Positions 1-7,007 of a stretch of DNA of 8,952 nt are shown in pieces. The stretch is taken from the NCBI GenBank assembly GCA_903851455.1, contig CAINOM010000170.1, forward strand, positions 1-8,952. Reading direction: 5' to 3'. The translations under genes were made by a program, and so were the position numbers. A model generated the notes under the pieces. That model did no database searches, was not told the origin of the DNA, and was given only the letters and a program-made list of their open reading frames with translations. Source of the DNA: an uncultured Bacteroidota bacterium (GTDB lineage Bacteria; Bacteroidota; Bacteroidia; Chitinophagales; Chitinophagaceae). The number at the start of each line of letters is the position of its first letter. Position 1 is the stretch's first letter.

Positions 1-55
1 TAACCCGTTTCCCGAATCAATACAACCACATTCCCGCTTTTTTAATATATTGGCA

Positions 56-64
56 TATATTTTG
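56..64 (+). promoter_or_regulatory. possible weak Bacteroidota-type -7 element upstream of the M23 gene
   Basis: The stretch TATATTTTG lies 22 bp before the ATG at 87. It resembles the Bacteroidota primary-sigma element TAnnTTTG but carries one extra T, so it is either a 7/8 match or has stretched spacing. A T-run at about 39-43 is the only candidate upstream (-33) element. The leader before the ATG is A/C-rich with no Shine-Dalgarno sequence, as is usual in this phylum. The first 55 bases hold nothing else I can name; the TAA at position 1 could be the end of an upstream gene, but that cannot be decided from here. Confidence 0.25.
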
Positions 65-86
65 CTGTTCATCATAAACACACTTC

Positions 87-1490
87 ATGAAACTAATCAT
101 TACACTCATTTCATTTATTGTTCTTGGCGCATTTGCACATCCGTCATTTGCGCAGAACACGGCACAAGAAGAATTTGGCGGATCGCTTCCGGCCCGCACT
201 AACGATGCTGCTCATCCCTGTATCAGCAAACAGCAATATGAATTCATAGAAAAGCGCTGCGCTGAAAACATAAAGACGCTACACCTGGATAACAAAGAAC
301 AGAGAACCACTACCAGCACTACATTTAGCTGGCCCTTGGAACCTGCAAACGGACTGAACGACTGCGGTTATTACGTGATCTTCAATTATGTGGATGAAGA
401 TACGACCAGTGGCATTAAAGACTACAACTGCGGTGCCGTTACTTACGACGGCCATCGCGGAACAGATATTGGTACCGAGCCTTATCCATTCTATAAGATG
501 GACCACAACGAGGTGAATGTAATTGCAGCAGCACCCGGCACAATCATTGAAAAATCAGATGGTTTCTTCGACCGGAATTGCGCCATGAACAGCGATACAG
601 CCAATTACATTATTATCCAGCACACTGATGGCTCGGTTGCACTGTACTGGCACATGAAAAAATTCTCGCTTACCTCCAAAGTTGTCGGGCAGACCGTTGT
701 TGCAGGAGAATTTCTAGGCGTGGTTGGCAGTTCGGGTGCTGCTACCGGGCCGCACCTTCATTTTGAAGTGTGGAGTACTATTTCCAGCAGTTCATTGCGG
801 GATCCGTGGTCCGGGGCATGCAATCACTACAACCCCGCCTCCTGGTGGGCGGCGCAGAAACCATACACCGAACCCGCTGTGTTGAAAGCCCAGGTAAATA
901 TGCTGCCTGTGGTCCTTCCCGGCTGCGATACCACAGAGACACCAAATGAAGACAGCTGTTTCGCGCCCGGCGTCACGGCAAAATTCTACTTCTTCCTCCG
1001 CAACGAGACCGCTGGAGATACCGTTCATGAACGCATCATTAACCCGGATGGATCAAACTTTCTTATCTGGACACATAACAGCTTAACCAATTACCTGTAT
1101 TCTTATTGGTACTTTAACCGGGTACTACCCAGCATAGCCGGCACCTACACCTATGAGACCAAATATAACGGCATTACCTGTTCCAAAAACTTCACCGTTA
1201 GTTGCGCTACACTTGGTGTACAGCCAAATGCTGATGACGAAAAGATCAGGGTATTCCCAAATCCTGCAAACACAGTGCTGGATATAGCTTTGAATGACGT
1301 AGACAATGCACCGTACTCACTGACGCTTCGAAATATTGTAGGTCAGGTGGTGTCAAAAGACATAGAAGAGATCACAACGAGGAATGGCCAAAGATCTATA
1401 CCTGTAGCTGCGTTTCCAAACGGCATCTATTTTCTCGAAGTAGCATCCGGCAAAATGAGGATCGTAAAAAAGATCATCATTCAAAACTAG
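87..1490 (+). CDS. secreted M23-family zinc metallopeptidase with T9SS C-terminal sorting domain
   Basis: This 467-residue protein is a predicted exported peptidase of the LytM/M23 type, a family that cuts peptidoglycan cross-bridges or glycine-rich peptides. Residues 1-22 form a Sec signal peptide (basic start, hydrophobic core, FA-Q cleavage region). The M23 domain spans about 75-260 and has every active-site residue: HRGTD supplies zinc ligands H123 and D127, YWHM supplies catalytic H189, and HLHFE at 223-227 supplies the catalytic and third-ligand histidines H223 and H225. Residues about 275-375 form a beta-rich domain (PDG, tryptophan- and tyrosine-rich) of a kind known after M23 domains in secreted bacterial peptidases. 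Residues about 388-467 are a type A T9SS sorting domain (FPNPANTVLDI, NGIYFLEV, basic end). All ten cysteines lie before the sorting domain, which suggests disulfides. The next gene starts 30 bp downstream without a terminator. The exact substrate is unknown. Confidence 0.9.
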   Translation: MKLIITLISFIVLGAFAHPSFAQNTAQEEFGGSLPARTNDAAHPCISKQQYEFIEKRCAENIKTLHLDNKEQRTTTSTTFSWPLEPANGLNDCGYYVIFNYVDEDTTSGIKDYNCGAVTYDGHRGTDIGTEPYPFYKMDHNEVNVIAAAPGTIIEKSDGFFDRNCAMNSDTANYIIIQHTDGSVALYWHMKKFSLTSKVVGQTVVAGEFLGVVGSSGAATGPHLHFEVWSTISSSSLRDPWSGACNHYNPASWWAAQKPYTEPAVLKAQVNMLPVVLPGCDTTETPNEDSCFAPGVTAKFYFFLRNETAGDTVHERIINPDGSNFLIWTHNSLTNYLYSYWYFNRVLPSIAGTYTYETKYNGITCSKNFTVSCATLGVQPNADDEKIRVFPNPANTVLDIALNDVDNAPYSLTLRNIVGQVVSKDIEEITTRNGQRSIPVAAFPNGIYFLEVASGKMRIVKKIIIQN

Positions 1491-1520
1491 TTTATCTCAA
1501 ATACTCCACAATTACCCCTT

Positions 1521-3209
1521 ATGAAGCAAACCTTACTTTTCGCGTTCCTGTTACTGTTTTCTGCCATAAGCAGTCGTTCACAAACCACCCGCTGGGCCAT
1601 CGACATCGGCGACTCTTCCGACATCACTATCCCCTACTCCATCTGCACCGACAGCAGGAACAACGACTTGTATGTTGCTGGTCTTTATCGCACTAACCTT
1701 ACCATGTGCTCCGGTGCACTGCCCACTGTGCTTCAGCTCACACTACCCCAGGAGAACTGCAACATGATCCTCTCCAAATTCGATTCCTCCGGCAACTGTG
1801 TTTGGACTATTCCGGGGATAGCCATCAGCAACCTGCCGCCCGGCGTTCCCGGCATCAATTCCATTAAGTACAATGGCCGCGGCTATCTCTACATTGCCGG
1901 TGGCTTCACCGATACCATGGTATACGGCACCGACACCGTAAAAAGCCCCACCTGCCAGCTCGGTGATTGCAACGTAGCCTATATAATGAAACTGGACACC
2001 AGCGGCCATGTAAGCTGGGCCAAGAGTTTCGGTGGCTCCCAGAACACCAGCCCGCAGATCAACTACATGGTGGTAGCGGACGATAAGGTATTTGTTACCG
2101 GTACTTACCAGGACTCCATCAGTATGGATGGACACGTCCTTGCGGGCCCGAATGCATATTCCATACAGCCCTTCATTGCAGAGATCAACCCCAATGGTGT
2201 TTGCGTCTGGCTCAAAAGCATCGGTAGCGGAGGCTACCTCACTGCGATGCAGGCCATCGCTACCGATGGCACCGGTCTTTATGTTTCAGGTCTCTTCTCA
2301 GACAGTCTTGTCCTGCCATCTGGTACTATCTACGAGCCGGCAAGCTATGCCAGCGTATTGCTCAAGTTCGATACTTCGGGCGCCTTCAAATGGGTGTTCG
2401 GCGGCGCCAGCCAGCTCGATCGTTATTATTCCATCGCAAATATCAAGTACGATGGCGCAGGACATATCTATTGGGAAGGCGACTTCTTCGACAGCATCCG
2501 CTTCAACTCCACTACCCTGCATGTACCCGGTTATGCATCCAATGTGGTAGCCCGTTTCGATACCGCCGGCCACTTTGAGTGGGCATACACACCCGGACTG
2601 AAAATCAGCAGCCAGGCAGGCACCGTATTGTCTGCAGATAAAACAGGCTTCTACCTGATCTCTGCATTTAAGGATACTGCAACCTTCGGCAGCAGCACCT
2701 ACATCTCCAATGGCCTCGGTGACATAGTACTCGCGCGTTACGACACCAACCGTACAGTGGTATGGTCAAAAAGCTTCGGTGGTACCCGCGAGGAAAACCC
2801 AACCGACCTCATCAGCAACAATGGCGTCATCTTCTACAGCGGCGAAACATTCAGCAACTACAGCATAGATGGCTTCCCGATCGTGAACCATAATTATGGC
2901 GACATGCTCCTGGCCCGTGTTTACGACCCCACAAGCGTTGATACTTCAGGAAGCACCCTCGGAGCCGGTACCGTAACGTTGCCTGCAACTACCATGTACC
3001 CGAATCCCACAACGGGCAAAATCTATATCCGATCTGGTACGGCAACCGCGACCTTACAGGTCTTTTCAATCACCGGGCAATTACAGTTGCAACAAACAAG
3101 AAACAGCGCAACGGCTACGATCGATCTTTCCAGCCTGCCATCGGGCATTTATTTACTGAAAGATATCTCCGCAGCCGGAGTTGAAACATTTAAGATTATT
3201 AAGGAATAG
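1521..3209 (+). CDS. secreted seven-repeat beta-propeller protein with T9SS C-terminal sorting domain
   Basis: This 562-residue exported protein has no enzymatic motif that I recognise. Residues 1-20 are a signal peptide (MKQ start, hydrophobic core, ending SRS-Q). The body is a tandem repeat. Each unit begins with a Trp, passes an aromatic/Gly strand such as LYVAGLY, LYIAGGF, VFVTGTY, LYVSGLF, IYWEGDF, FYLISAF or IFYSGET, and ends in a strand such as LLKFDTSG. The repeat tryptophans are at 25, 95, 166, 230, 291, 354 and 415, and a final LLARVYDP strand at 463-470 closes the last unit, giving seven units of about 61-71 residues. This fits a seven-bladed beta-propeller of the SBBP/cell-surface type. 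Residues about 490-562 are a T9SS sorting domain (MYPNPTTGKIYI, SGIYLLKD, KIIKE). It lies 30 bp after the M23 gene and is probably co-transcribed with it. A surface binding or adhesion role is only an inference. Confidence 0.85.
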   Translation: MKQTLLFAFLLLFSAISSRSQTTRWAIDIGDSSDITIPYSICTDSRNNDLYVAGLYRTNLTMCSGALPTVLQLTLPQENCNMILSKFDSSGNCVWTIPGIAISNLPPGVPGINSIKYNGRGYLYIAGGFTDTMVYGTDTVKSPTCQLGDCNVAYIMKLDTSGHVSWAKSFGGSQNTSPQINYMVVADDKVFVTGTYQDSISMDGHVLAGPNAYSIQPFIAEINPNGVCVWLKSIGSGGYLTAMQAIATDGTGLYVSGLFSDSLVLPSGTIYEPASYASVLLKFDTSGAFKWVFGGASQLDRYYSIANIKYDGAGHIYWEGDFFDSIRFNSTTLHVPGYASNVVARFDTAGHFEWAYTPGLKISSQAGTVLSADKTGFYLISAFKDTATFGSSTYISNGLGDIVLARYDTNRTVVWSKSFGGTREENPTDLISNNGVIFYSGETFSNYSIDGFPIVNHNYGDMLLARVYDPTSVDTSGSTLGAGTVTLPATTMYPNPTTGKIYIRSGTATATLQVFSITGQLQLQQTRNSATATIDLSSLPSGIYLLKDISAAGVETFKIIKE

Positions 3210-3233
3210 CATAACGACATTGCGACAAAAATA

Positions 3234-3260
3234 ATCCCGCTCAGCCATCGTGAGCGGGAT
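3234..3260. terminator. bidirectional intrinsic terminator between convergent genes
   Basis: A perfect 10-bp inverted repeat, ATCCCGCTCA (3234-3243) and TGAGCGGGAT (3251-3260), flanks a 7-base loop. It begins 25 bp after the propeller gene's stop and lies 54 bp beyond the stop of the convergent M3 peptidase gene. On the minus strand the stem is followed directly by TTATTTTTGT, a good U-tract. On the plus strand it is followed by CCTAAAAACCTTTAAT, a poor one. It therefore looks like a true intrinsic terminator for the M3 gene and perhaps a weaker one for the cargo pair. Confidence 0.75.
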
Positions 3261-3297
3261 CCTAAAAACCTTTAATACTTCTAATTCATCGTGAGCG
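3246..3297. repeat. 11-bp direct repeat CATCGTGAGCG, two copies
   Basis: CATCGTGAGCG occurs at 3246-3256, inside the terminator hairpin, and again at 3287-3297, where it continues as TGGTCGAACTGCGGA up to near the M3 stop codon. The second copy resembles a dispersed intergenic word of the form TGAGCGnnGTCGAA that I recall from many Bacteroidota genomes. The copies are seen directly; the family assignment is from memory and not checked. Confidence 0.45.
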
Positions 3298-3313
3298 TGG
3301 TCGAACTGCGGAC

Positions 3314-5446
3314 TTAGTTCACCAGCCCCCTGTTTTTCAACATCGGCTCTATCTTAGGGTCGCTGCCGCGGAAGTTGCGGAACATTGTTGCGAGGTCCTC
3401 GGTATTGCCGCGTGAAAGAATCATATCCCGGAAGCGCTGACCATTCTCGCGGGTCAGGCCGCCATGCTCCTTGAACCATGCATAGGCATCGTCATCCAGC
3501 ATCTCTGTCCAGAGGTAAGCATAGTAACCGGCCGAGTAGCCATTGCTCCAGATATGCAGGAAGTAGCTGGAACGGTAGCGCGTAGGTACCTGTGGCAGGT
3601 CCAGGTGGGTATCGTGCAGAGCCTTCGCTTCAAATTTGTCTACGTCCTTTGCGGGGCTTCCGGCTGGTATCATATGCCATTGCATATCCAGGTCGGCAGC
3701 AGCGAGTATCTCGGTAAGCGAGTAGCCCTGGTTGAAGGTGGCTGCTTTCTTTATCTTGTCTACAAGCACCTGTGGCATTGGTTCGCCTGTCTTGTAGTGG
3801 GTGGCATAGTGTTTGAACACCTGTGGCTCAGAAGCCCAGTGCTCGTTGAACTGCGACGGGAACTCCACGAAGTCGCGCGCAGTAGCACTGCCGGATATGC
3901 TTGGGTACTGCTGGTCGGCAAAGATACCGTGCAGGCCGTGGCCAAACTCGTGGAACATAGTCGTCACATCATCAAAGCTGATCAGCGCGGGCTCTCCCTC
4001 TGCTGGCTTGGCAAAGTTGCAGATGTTATAGATAACAGGCTTAGTACCCAGCAATTTCGACTGTGTTACCATATTGTCCATCCATGCGCCGCCGTTCTTG
4101 TTATCGCGCTTGAAGTAGTCGCAGTAGAACAACGCCATAGATGAGCCATCCTTGTCGAACACCTCAAATACACGCACATCCGGGTTGTAAACGGGTAGGT
4201 CCTTGCGCTCTTTGAAAGTGATTCCGTAAAGCTGGTTAGCAGCATAGAAGATACCATTCTGCAGCACATTGTTTATCTCGAAGTAAGGTTTCACCTGGCT
4301 TTCGTCTATATCAAACTTCGCCTTGCGCACCTGCTCTGCATAAAAGTCCCAGTCCCATGGCTCCAGCTTAAAGCCCCCGTTTTGCTTATCTATCAGGTCC
4401 TGGATATCCTTTGCTTCCGCTTTCGCCTTGGCGGTAGCCGCTGGTATCAGTCGTTCGAGGAACTGTGTTACCGCCTCTGGCTTCTTCGCCATCTGGTCCT
4501 GCAGTGTCCATGCGGCATAGTTAGCGCAGCCCAGCAGCTTTGCCTTATCCGAGCGTATCACCGCCAGGCGCGATATGGTAGCGCGGGTATCATTAGAGTC
4601 GTTCCGCTCAGCACGGTTCCACGAGGCCTCAAATAGCCTGCGGCGCGTTTCGCGAACCGAAAGCGACTGCAATGCAGGCTGCTGGGTAGTATTCTGCAGC
4701 GACAGCACCCATTTGCCGGGATGCCCGGTCGCTTCTGCCTGCTTTGCTGCGGCCGCTATCTCTGCATCGCTCAGTCCGGCAAGTTCGGCTTTGTCATTGA
4801 TTACCACTGCACCAGCCTTAGCCGCTGCCAGCAATTGGTTGGTATACTTGGCCATCAGCGTAGCCTCTTCCTTATTTATCTTTTTCAGCGTCTCTTTGTC
4901 CTTATCCGAGAGGTTAGCGCCAGACATTACAAACTTCTGGTAATAATACTCCACCAGCCGCTTCGACTCTGCGTCCAGCTTCAGCGTGGCACGCTTGTCA
5001 TATACTGCTTTTACGCGTTTGTAGAGTTTCGTGTTCAGGAAGATCGCATCAGTATTGGCCGCAAGTTCAGCCGCCATCTCTTCAGATACAGCCTGCAGTG
5101 TAGGATTTGTATTGGCGCTGCTCACCAAGTTGAACACCCCATTCACACGGCGCAGCACCAGCCCGCTCTTTTCTATCGCCGCCAGCGTATTCTCAAAGGT
5201 CGGCGCAGCCTTGCTGTCTGCTATGGCCTGCACTTCTGCCAGCTGCTGCTTCATACCCTCGGTAAATGCCGGTTTAAAATCACCGTCCTTGATCTTAGCA
5301 AAATCTGCCGTTTGGAAAGGCAGTGTGCTCGCGTTCAGAAATGGGTTGTTTGCATCCAAAGTATTTATCGTATTTTTCATTTCCTGTCCATAAGCGATGG
5401 TAGATACCGCCATGCCAATTAAAGGTAAAAAAGATATTAATGTCAT
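3314..5446 (-). CDS. dcp: M3-family zinc peptidase (peptidyl-dipeptidase Dcp/oligopeptidase type)
   Basis: This 710-residue protein matches the M3 family in full length (usually about 670-720 residues). These enzymes are zinc oligopeptidases that degrade short peptides; Dcp releases C-terminal dipeptides. The zinc site is complete: FHEFGHGLHG with H499, E500 and H503, and the third ligand E528 in FVEFPSQ. The substrate-binding segment near the C-terminus, HIWSNGYSAGYYAYLW (631-646), has the conserved His and Tyr residues of the family. The N-terminal helical half includes the family pattern PAFTEGMKQQ and TFENTLAAIEKSG. The ATG at 5446 is the only start before an in-frame TAA four codons upstream. 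It gives a hydrophobic N-terminus ending AYGQ, a possible signal peptide but without basic residues at its start. Starting at Met23 instead would make a cytoplasmic enzyme. Family membership is certain; dcp versus another M3 oligopeptidase, and the location, are not. Confidence 0.92.
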   Translation of the reverse strand: MTLISFLPLIGMAVSTIAYGQEMKNTINTLDANNPFLNASTLPFQTADFAKIKDGDFKPAFTEGMKQQLAEVQAIADSKAAPTFENTLAAIEKSGLVLRRVNGVFNLVSSANTNPTLQAVSEEMAAELAANTDAIFLNTKLYKRVKAVYDKRATLKLDAESKRLVEYYYQKFVMSGANLSDKDKETLKKINKEEATLMAKYTNQLLAAAKAGAVVINDKAELAGLSDAEIAAAAKQAEATGHPGKWVLSLQNTTQQPALQSLSVRETRRRLFEASWNRAERNDSNDTRATISRLAVIRSDKAKLLGCANYAAWTLQDQMAKKPEAVTQFLERLIPAATAKAKAEAKDIQDLIDKQNGGFKLEPWDWDFYAEQVRKAKFDIDESQVKPYFEINNVLQNGIFYAANQLYGITFKERKDLPVYNPDVRVFEVFDKDGSSMALFYCDYFKRDNKNGGAWMDNMVTQSKLLGTKPVIYNICNFAKPAEGEPALISFDDVTTMFHEFGHGLHGIFADQQYPSISGSATARDFVEFPSQFNEHWASEPQVFKHYATHYKTGEPMPQVLVDKIKKAATFNQGYSLTEILAAADLDMQWHMIPAGSPAKDVDKFEAKALHDTHLDLPQVPTRYRSSYFLHIWSNGYSAGYYAYLWTEMLDDDAYAWFKEHGGLTRENGQRFRDMILSRGNTEDLATMFRNFRGSDPKIEPMLKNRGLVN

Positions 5447-5479
5447 TGAGCTGTTTTAAGTTATTGTTTACGAGGGAGG

Positions 5480-5487
5480 CAAAGATA
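5480..5487 (-). promoter_or_regulatory. -7 promoter element of the M3 peptidase gene
   Basis: On the minus strand these bases read TATCTTTG, a perfect match to the Bacteroidota TAnnTTTG element, ending 33 bp before the ATG at 5446. The upstream (-33) region has only a weak TATTTC-like candidate near 5500-5505. The expected transcript start gives a leader of about 25-30 bases, so the M3 gene can be transcribed separately from the membrane-protein gene before it. Confidence 0.6.
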
Positions 5488-5546
5488 ACATCTTAGAGAG
5501 AAATACTACTCCCCTCTATTCTACCCCCTTTGATCAGTGCCCTGTT

Positions 5547-6368
5547 CTATTTGACGATGAAGAGTTCATCCATCATCTGCTGGTGAAAGTGGTCGTTGAT
5601 ATTTCCCTTGATGTTGTTGTAGATGGCGCTGATGAGAATACTGCGAATAGCGCTGCCGATGTTCAGCAATACAACAGAGCCGGTTACAAAGACGCCTATG
5701 CCCAACCCCTCATTGATAGAAGAAACAGCCGCCGCCGCGATACCGACAACAAAGAATGCGAGCAGCCCTATCAGTCCGATGCTGAAATTCGCCCCGATTC
5801 CCTCGCCCCACTTTTCTTGCATCATTGCCGCAGAGCGCTTCAACGAATCTACAGGCCCAAGGCTTTCATAAGCAATAACCGGGATCACAAAAAATGTAGA
5901 TACGCTCCATGCAATGCCAGTAATGCCAATGATTATCTTACCCAGCCATCCCACATTGTCCTGTACGATGCGGAGAATAGTGCCCACCGTTGCTGCGAAG
6001 ACCGCCCACGAAAATATGGCCTTTACACGACCGGCGCTAAACCGCAAACCCGCAGACACACTCACTTCCGCTCCTTCAAAATAAAGTCTCGAACAATGCA
6101 TCAGCGCCATATTGAAAAACACCACGATAAAGTAGTTAACAATATAGAAAAGGAATATGACCAGGTAGGCCCCGAAATTGCCGATTTGCAATACACTGGG
6201 ATCCCATCCCGCACCCGCCAGCAGCATCGTGACAAACGAACCCATGACCAACAACAATGACAAGGCCGACAGTATCGGAAACACAATGAGCTCTTTGTGC
6301 GCTTTCAGCACTTTCATGCTGGTTTTGGCCACGGTCCAGCCATTAGAAAAACGTGTGGAGAAGGACAT
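5547..6368 (-). CDS. polytopic membrane protein, DUF6159-like
   Basis: This 273-residue integral membrane protein has unknown function. It shows about six hydrophobic segments (roughly residues 28-51, 65-90, 115-133, 143-166, 193-216 and 221-248), with a basic cytoplasmic-type N-terminus and a hydrophilic C-terminal tail. Conserved-looking features match my recollection of the DUF6159 family: an N-terminal GWTVAKTSMKVLKAHKEL segment, NMALMHCSRLYFEG, WAVFAATVGTILR, WSVSTFFVIPVIAYESLGP, then SLKRSAAMMQEKWGE. I see no transport, enzyme or sensor motif. The M3 peptidase gene follows on the same strand 100 bp downstream but has its own promoter, so a functional link is not implied. The ATG is supported by the signature beginning directly after it. 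Confidence 0.75.
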   Translation of the reverse strand: MSFSTRFSNGWTVAKTSMKVLKAHKELIVFPILSALSLLLVMGSFVTMLLAGAGWDPSVLQIGNFGAYLVIFLFYIVNYFIVVFFNMALMHCSRLYFEGAEVSVSAGLRFSAGRVKAIFSWAVFAATVGTILRIVQDNVGWLGKIIIGITGIAWSVSTFFVIPVIAYESLGPVDSLKRSAAMMQEKWGEGIGANFSIGLIGLLAFFVVGIAAAAVSSINEGLGIGVFVTGSVVLLNIGSAIRSILISAIYNNIKGNINDHFHQQMMDELFIVK

Positions 6369-6394
6369 AAAACTATTTTAGGGTGATGACGTAA

Positions 6395-6402
6395 TAAATG
6401 TA
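6395..6402 (-). promoter_or_regulatory. possible -7 element for the DUF6159-like gene
   Basis: The minus strand reads TACATTTA, a 7/8 match to TAnnTTTG, 27 bp before the ATG at 6368. No convincing -33 partner is visible, so this is only a candidate. Confidence 0.25.
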
Positions 6403-6452
6403 AAAAAATGTTCTGATACCCCCCGACTATTCATTAATTATTTATAAAAATT

Positions 6453-6460
6453 TACTTTAG
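6453..6460 (+). promoter_or_regulatory. -7 element candidate for the small alpha-beta barrel gene
   Basis: TACTTTAG is a 7/8 match to TAnnTTTG in a very AT-rich stretch (6432-6458), ending 16 bp before the ATG at 6476. An upstream TTAATTATTTA tract about 20 bp away could act as the -33 region. The leader would be very short. Together with the candidate on the other strand at 6395-6402, it makes this 107-bp gap a divergent promoter region. Confidence 0.4.
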
Positions 6461-6475
6461 CACAAACATATTACC

Positions 6476-6790
6476 ATGGGACGATTAGTAATTGTTGCCT
6501 ACAGGCCAAAACCCGGGAAAGACAGTGCGCTTCATGAACTCACGAAAACGCACTACCCGATACTCAAACAGCTAGACCTTGTAACAGACAGGATACCGAC
6601 GATCATGCTGGCAAAAGACGGCACAGTGGTAGAGGTATTTGAGTGGGTATCAACGGAAGCAATACAGCAGGCGCACAAGCATCCCGAGGTGCTGAAGATG
6701 TGGGCCGCCTATGCCGAAGCCTGCGACTACATACCGCTCAACCAGCTTGAGGAGTCTGCCAATATGTTCGCCGACTTCACCCCGTTTTAA
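6476..6790 (+). CDS. small conserved protein, probable dimeric alpha-beta barrel (ABM-like) fold
   Basis: This is a 104-residue soluble protein with no signal peptide or membrane segment. Its order of elements suits the ferredoxin-like dimeric alpha-beta barrel seen in antibiotic-biosynthesis-monooxygenase-like and EthD-like proteins: a first strand LVIVAYRPKPGK (residues 4-15), a helix ending in HYPILKQLDL, a strand TIMLAKDGTVVEVFEWVS (42-59), then a helix EAIQQAHKHPEVLKMWAAYAEACDY. The pattern VEVFEW-S-EAI--AH-HP resembles uncharacterised proteins of this fold that I recall from many bacteria. No catalytic residues or cofactor site can be assigned. It is transcribed divergently from the membrane-protein gene and has no partner downstream on its strand. 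Confidence 0.7.
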   Translation: MGRLVIVAYRPKPGKDSALHELTKTHYPILKQLDLVTDRIPTIMLAKDGTVVEVFEWVSTEAIQQAHKHPEVLKMWAAYAEACDYIPLNQLEESANMFADFTPF

Positions 6791-6834
6791 TACTAAATAG
6801 TCTTTAAAAATACTCGTCGCAAATAGACGATAGT

Positions 6835-6967
6835 TGAGACCCAATTGAGCCTATGATGGCGCCTTAAGGCTGTCGTAGACACGAATCCTGTAGTCCGACC
6901 CATAGCACTAAGCCGATACGATTGAATAGCTTAATAGCAGCAAGGATAGGCAGAATTTCAGCGCCAT
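6835..6967 (-). pseudogene. doubtful decayed reading frame with a signal-peptide-like start
   Basis: On the minus strand an ATG at 6967 opens MALKFCLSLLLLSYSIVSA, a convincing signal-peptide-like sequence, followed at once by TAG (6910-6908). The same frame stays open for 18 codons (CYGSDYRIRVYDSLKAPS), meets a second TAG (6853-6851), and continues into a run that overlaps the end of the convergent gene. A second frame across the same bases is also long and open. This may be chance. I do not recognise a parent protein. Confidence 0.15.
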
Positions 6968-7007
6968 ACAGCTGATAGATGCTGTGAGACAACAGCGTAG
7001 AGCTATG

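Noticed and set aside
3464..4144. 226-codon plus-strand frame opposite the M3 peptidase, with a similar one at 4721-5422
   Set aside because: Both are antisense to a clear full-length M3 gene with intact motifs; the translations show no recognisable domain.
5583..6260. 225-codon plus-strand frame opposite the DUF6159-like gene
   Set aside because: The translation is a charged, low-pattern sequence that mirrors the hydrophobic codons of the real membrane-protein gene.
6419..6424. run of six C in the divergent promoter region, a possible slippage tract
   Set aside because: Six bases is too short to suggest phase variation, and it does not sit in a spacer between clear promoter elements.
6814..6830. 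TCGTC/GACGA hairpin after the small barrel-fold gene as a terminator
   Set aside because: The stem is only 5 bp and has no T-run after it on the gene's own strand; the T-rich side faces the opposite strand, where no gene ends.
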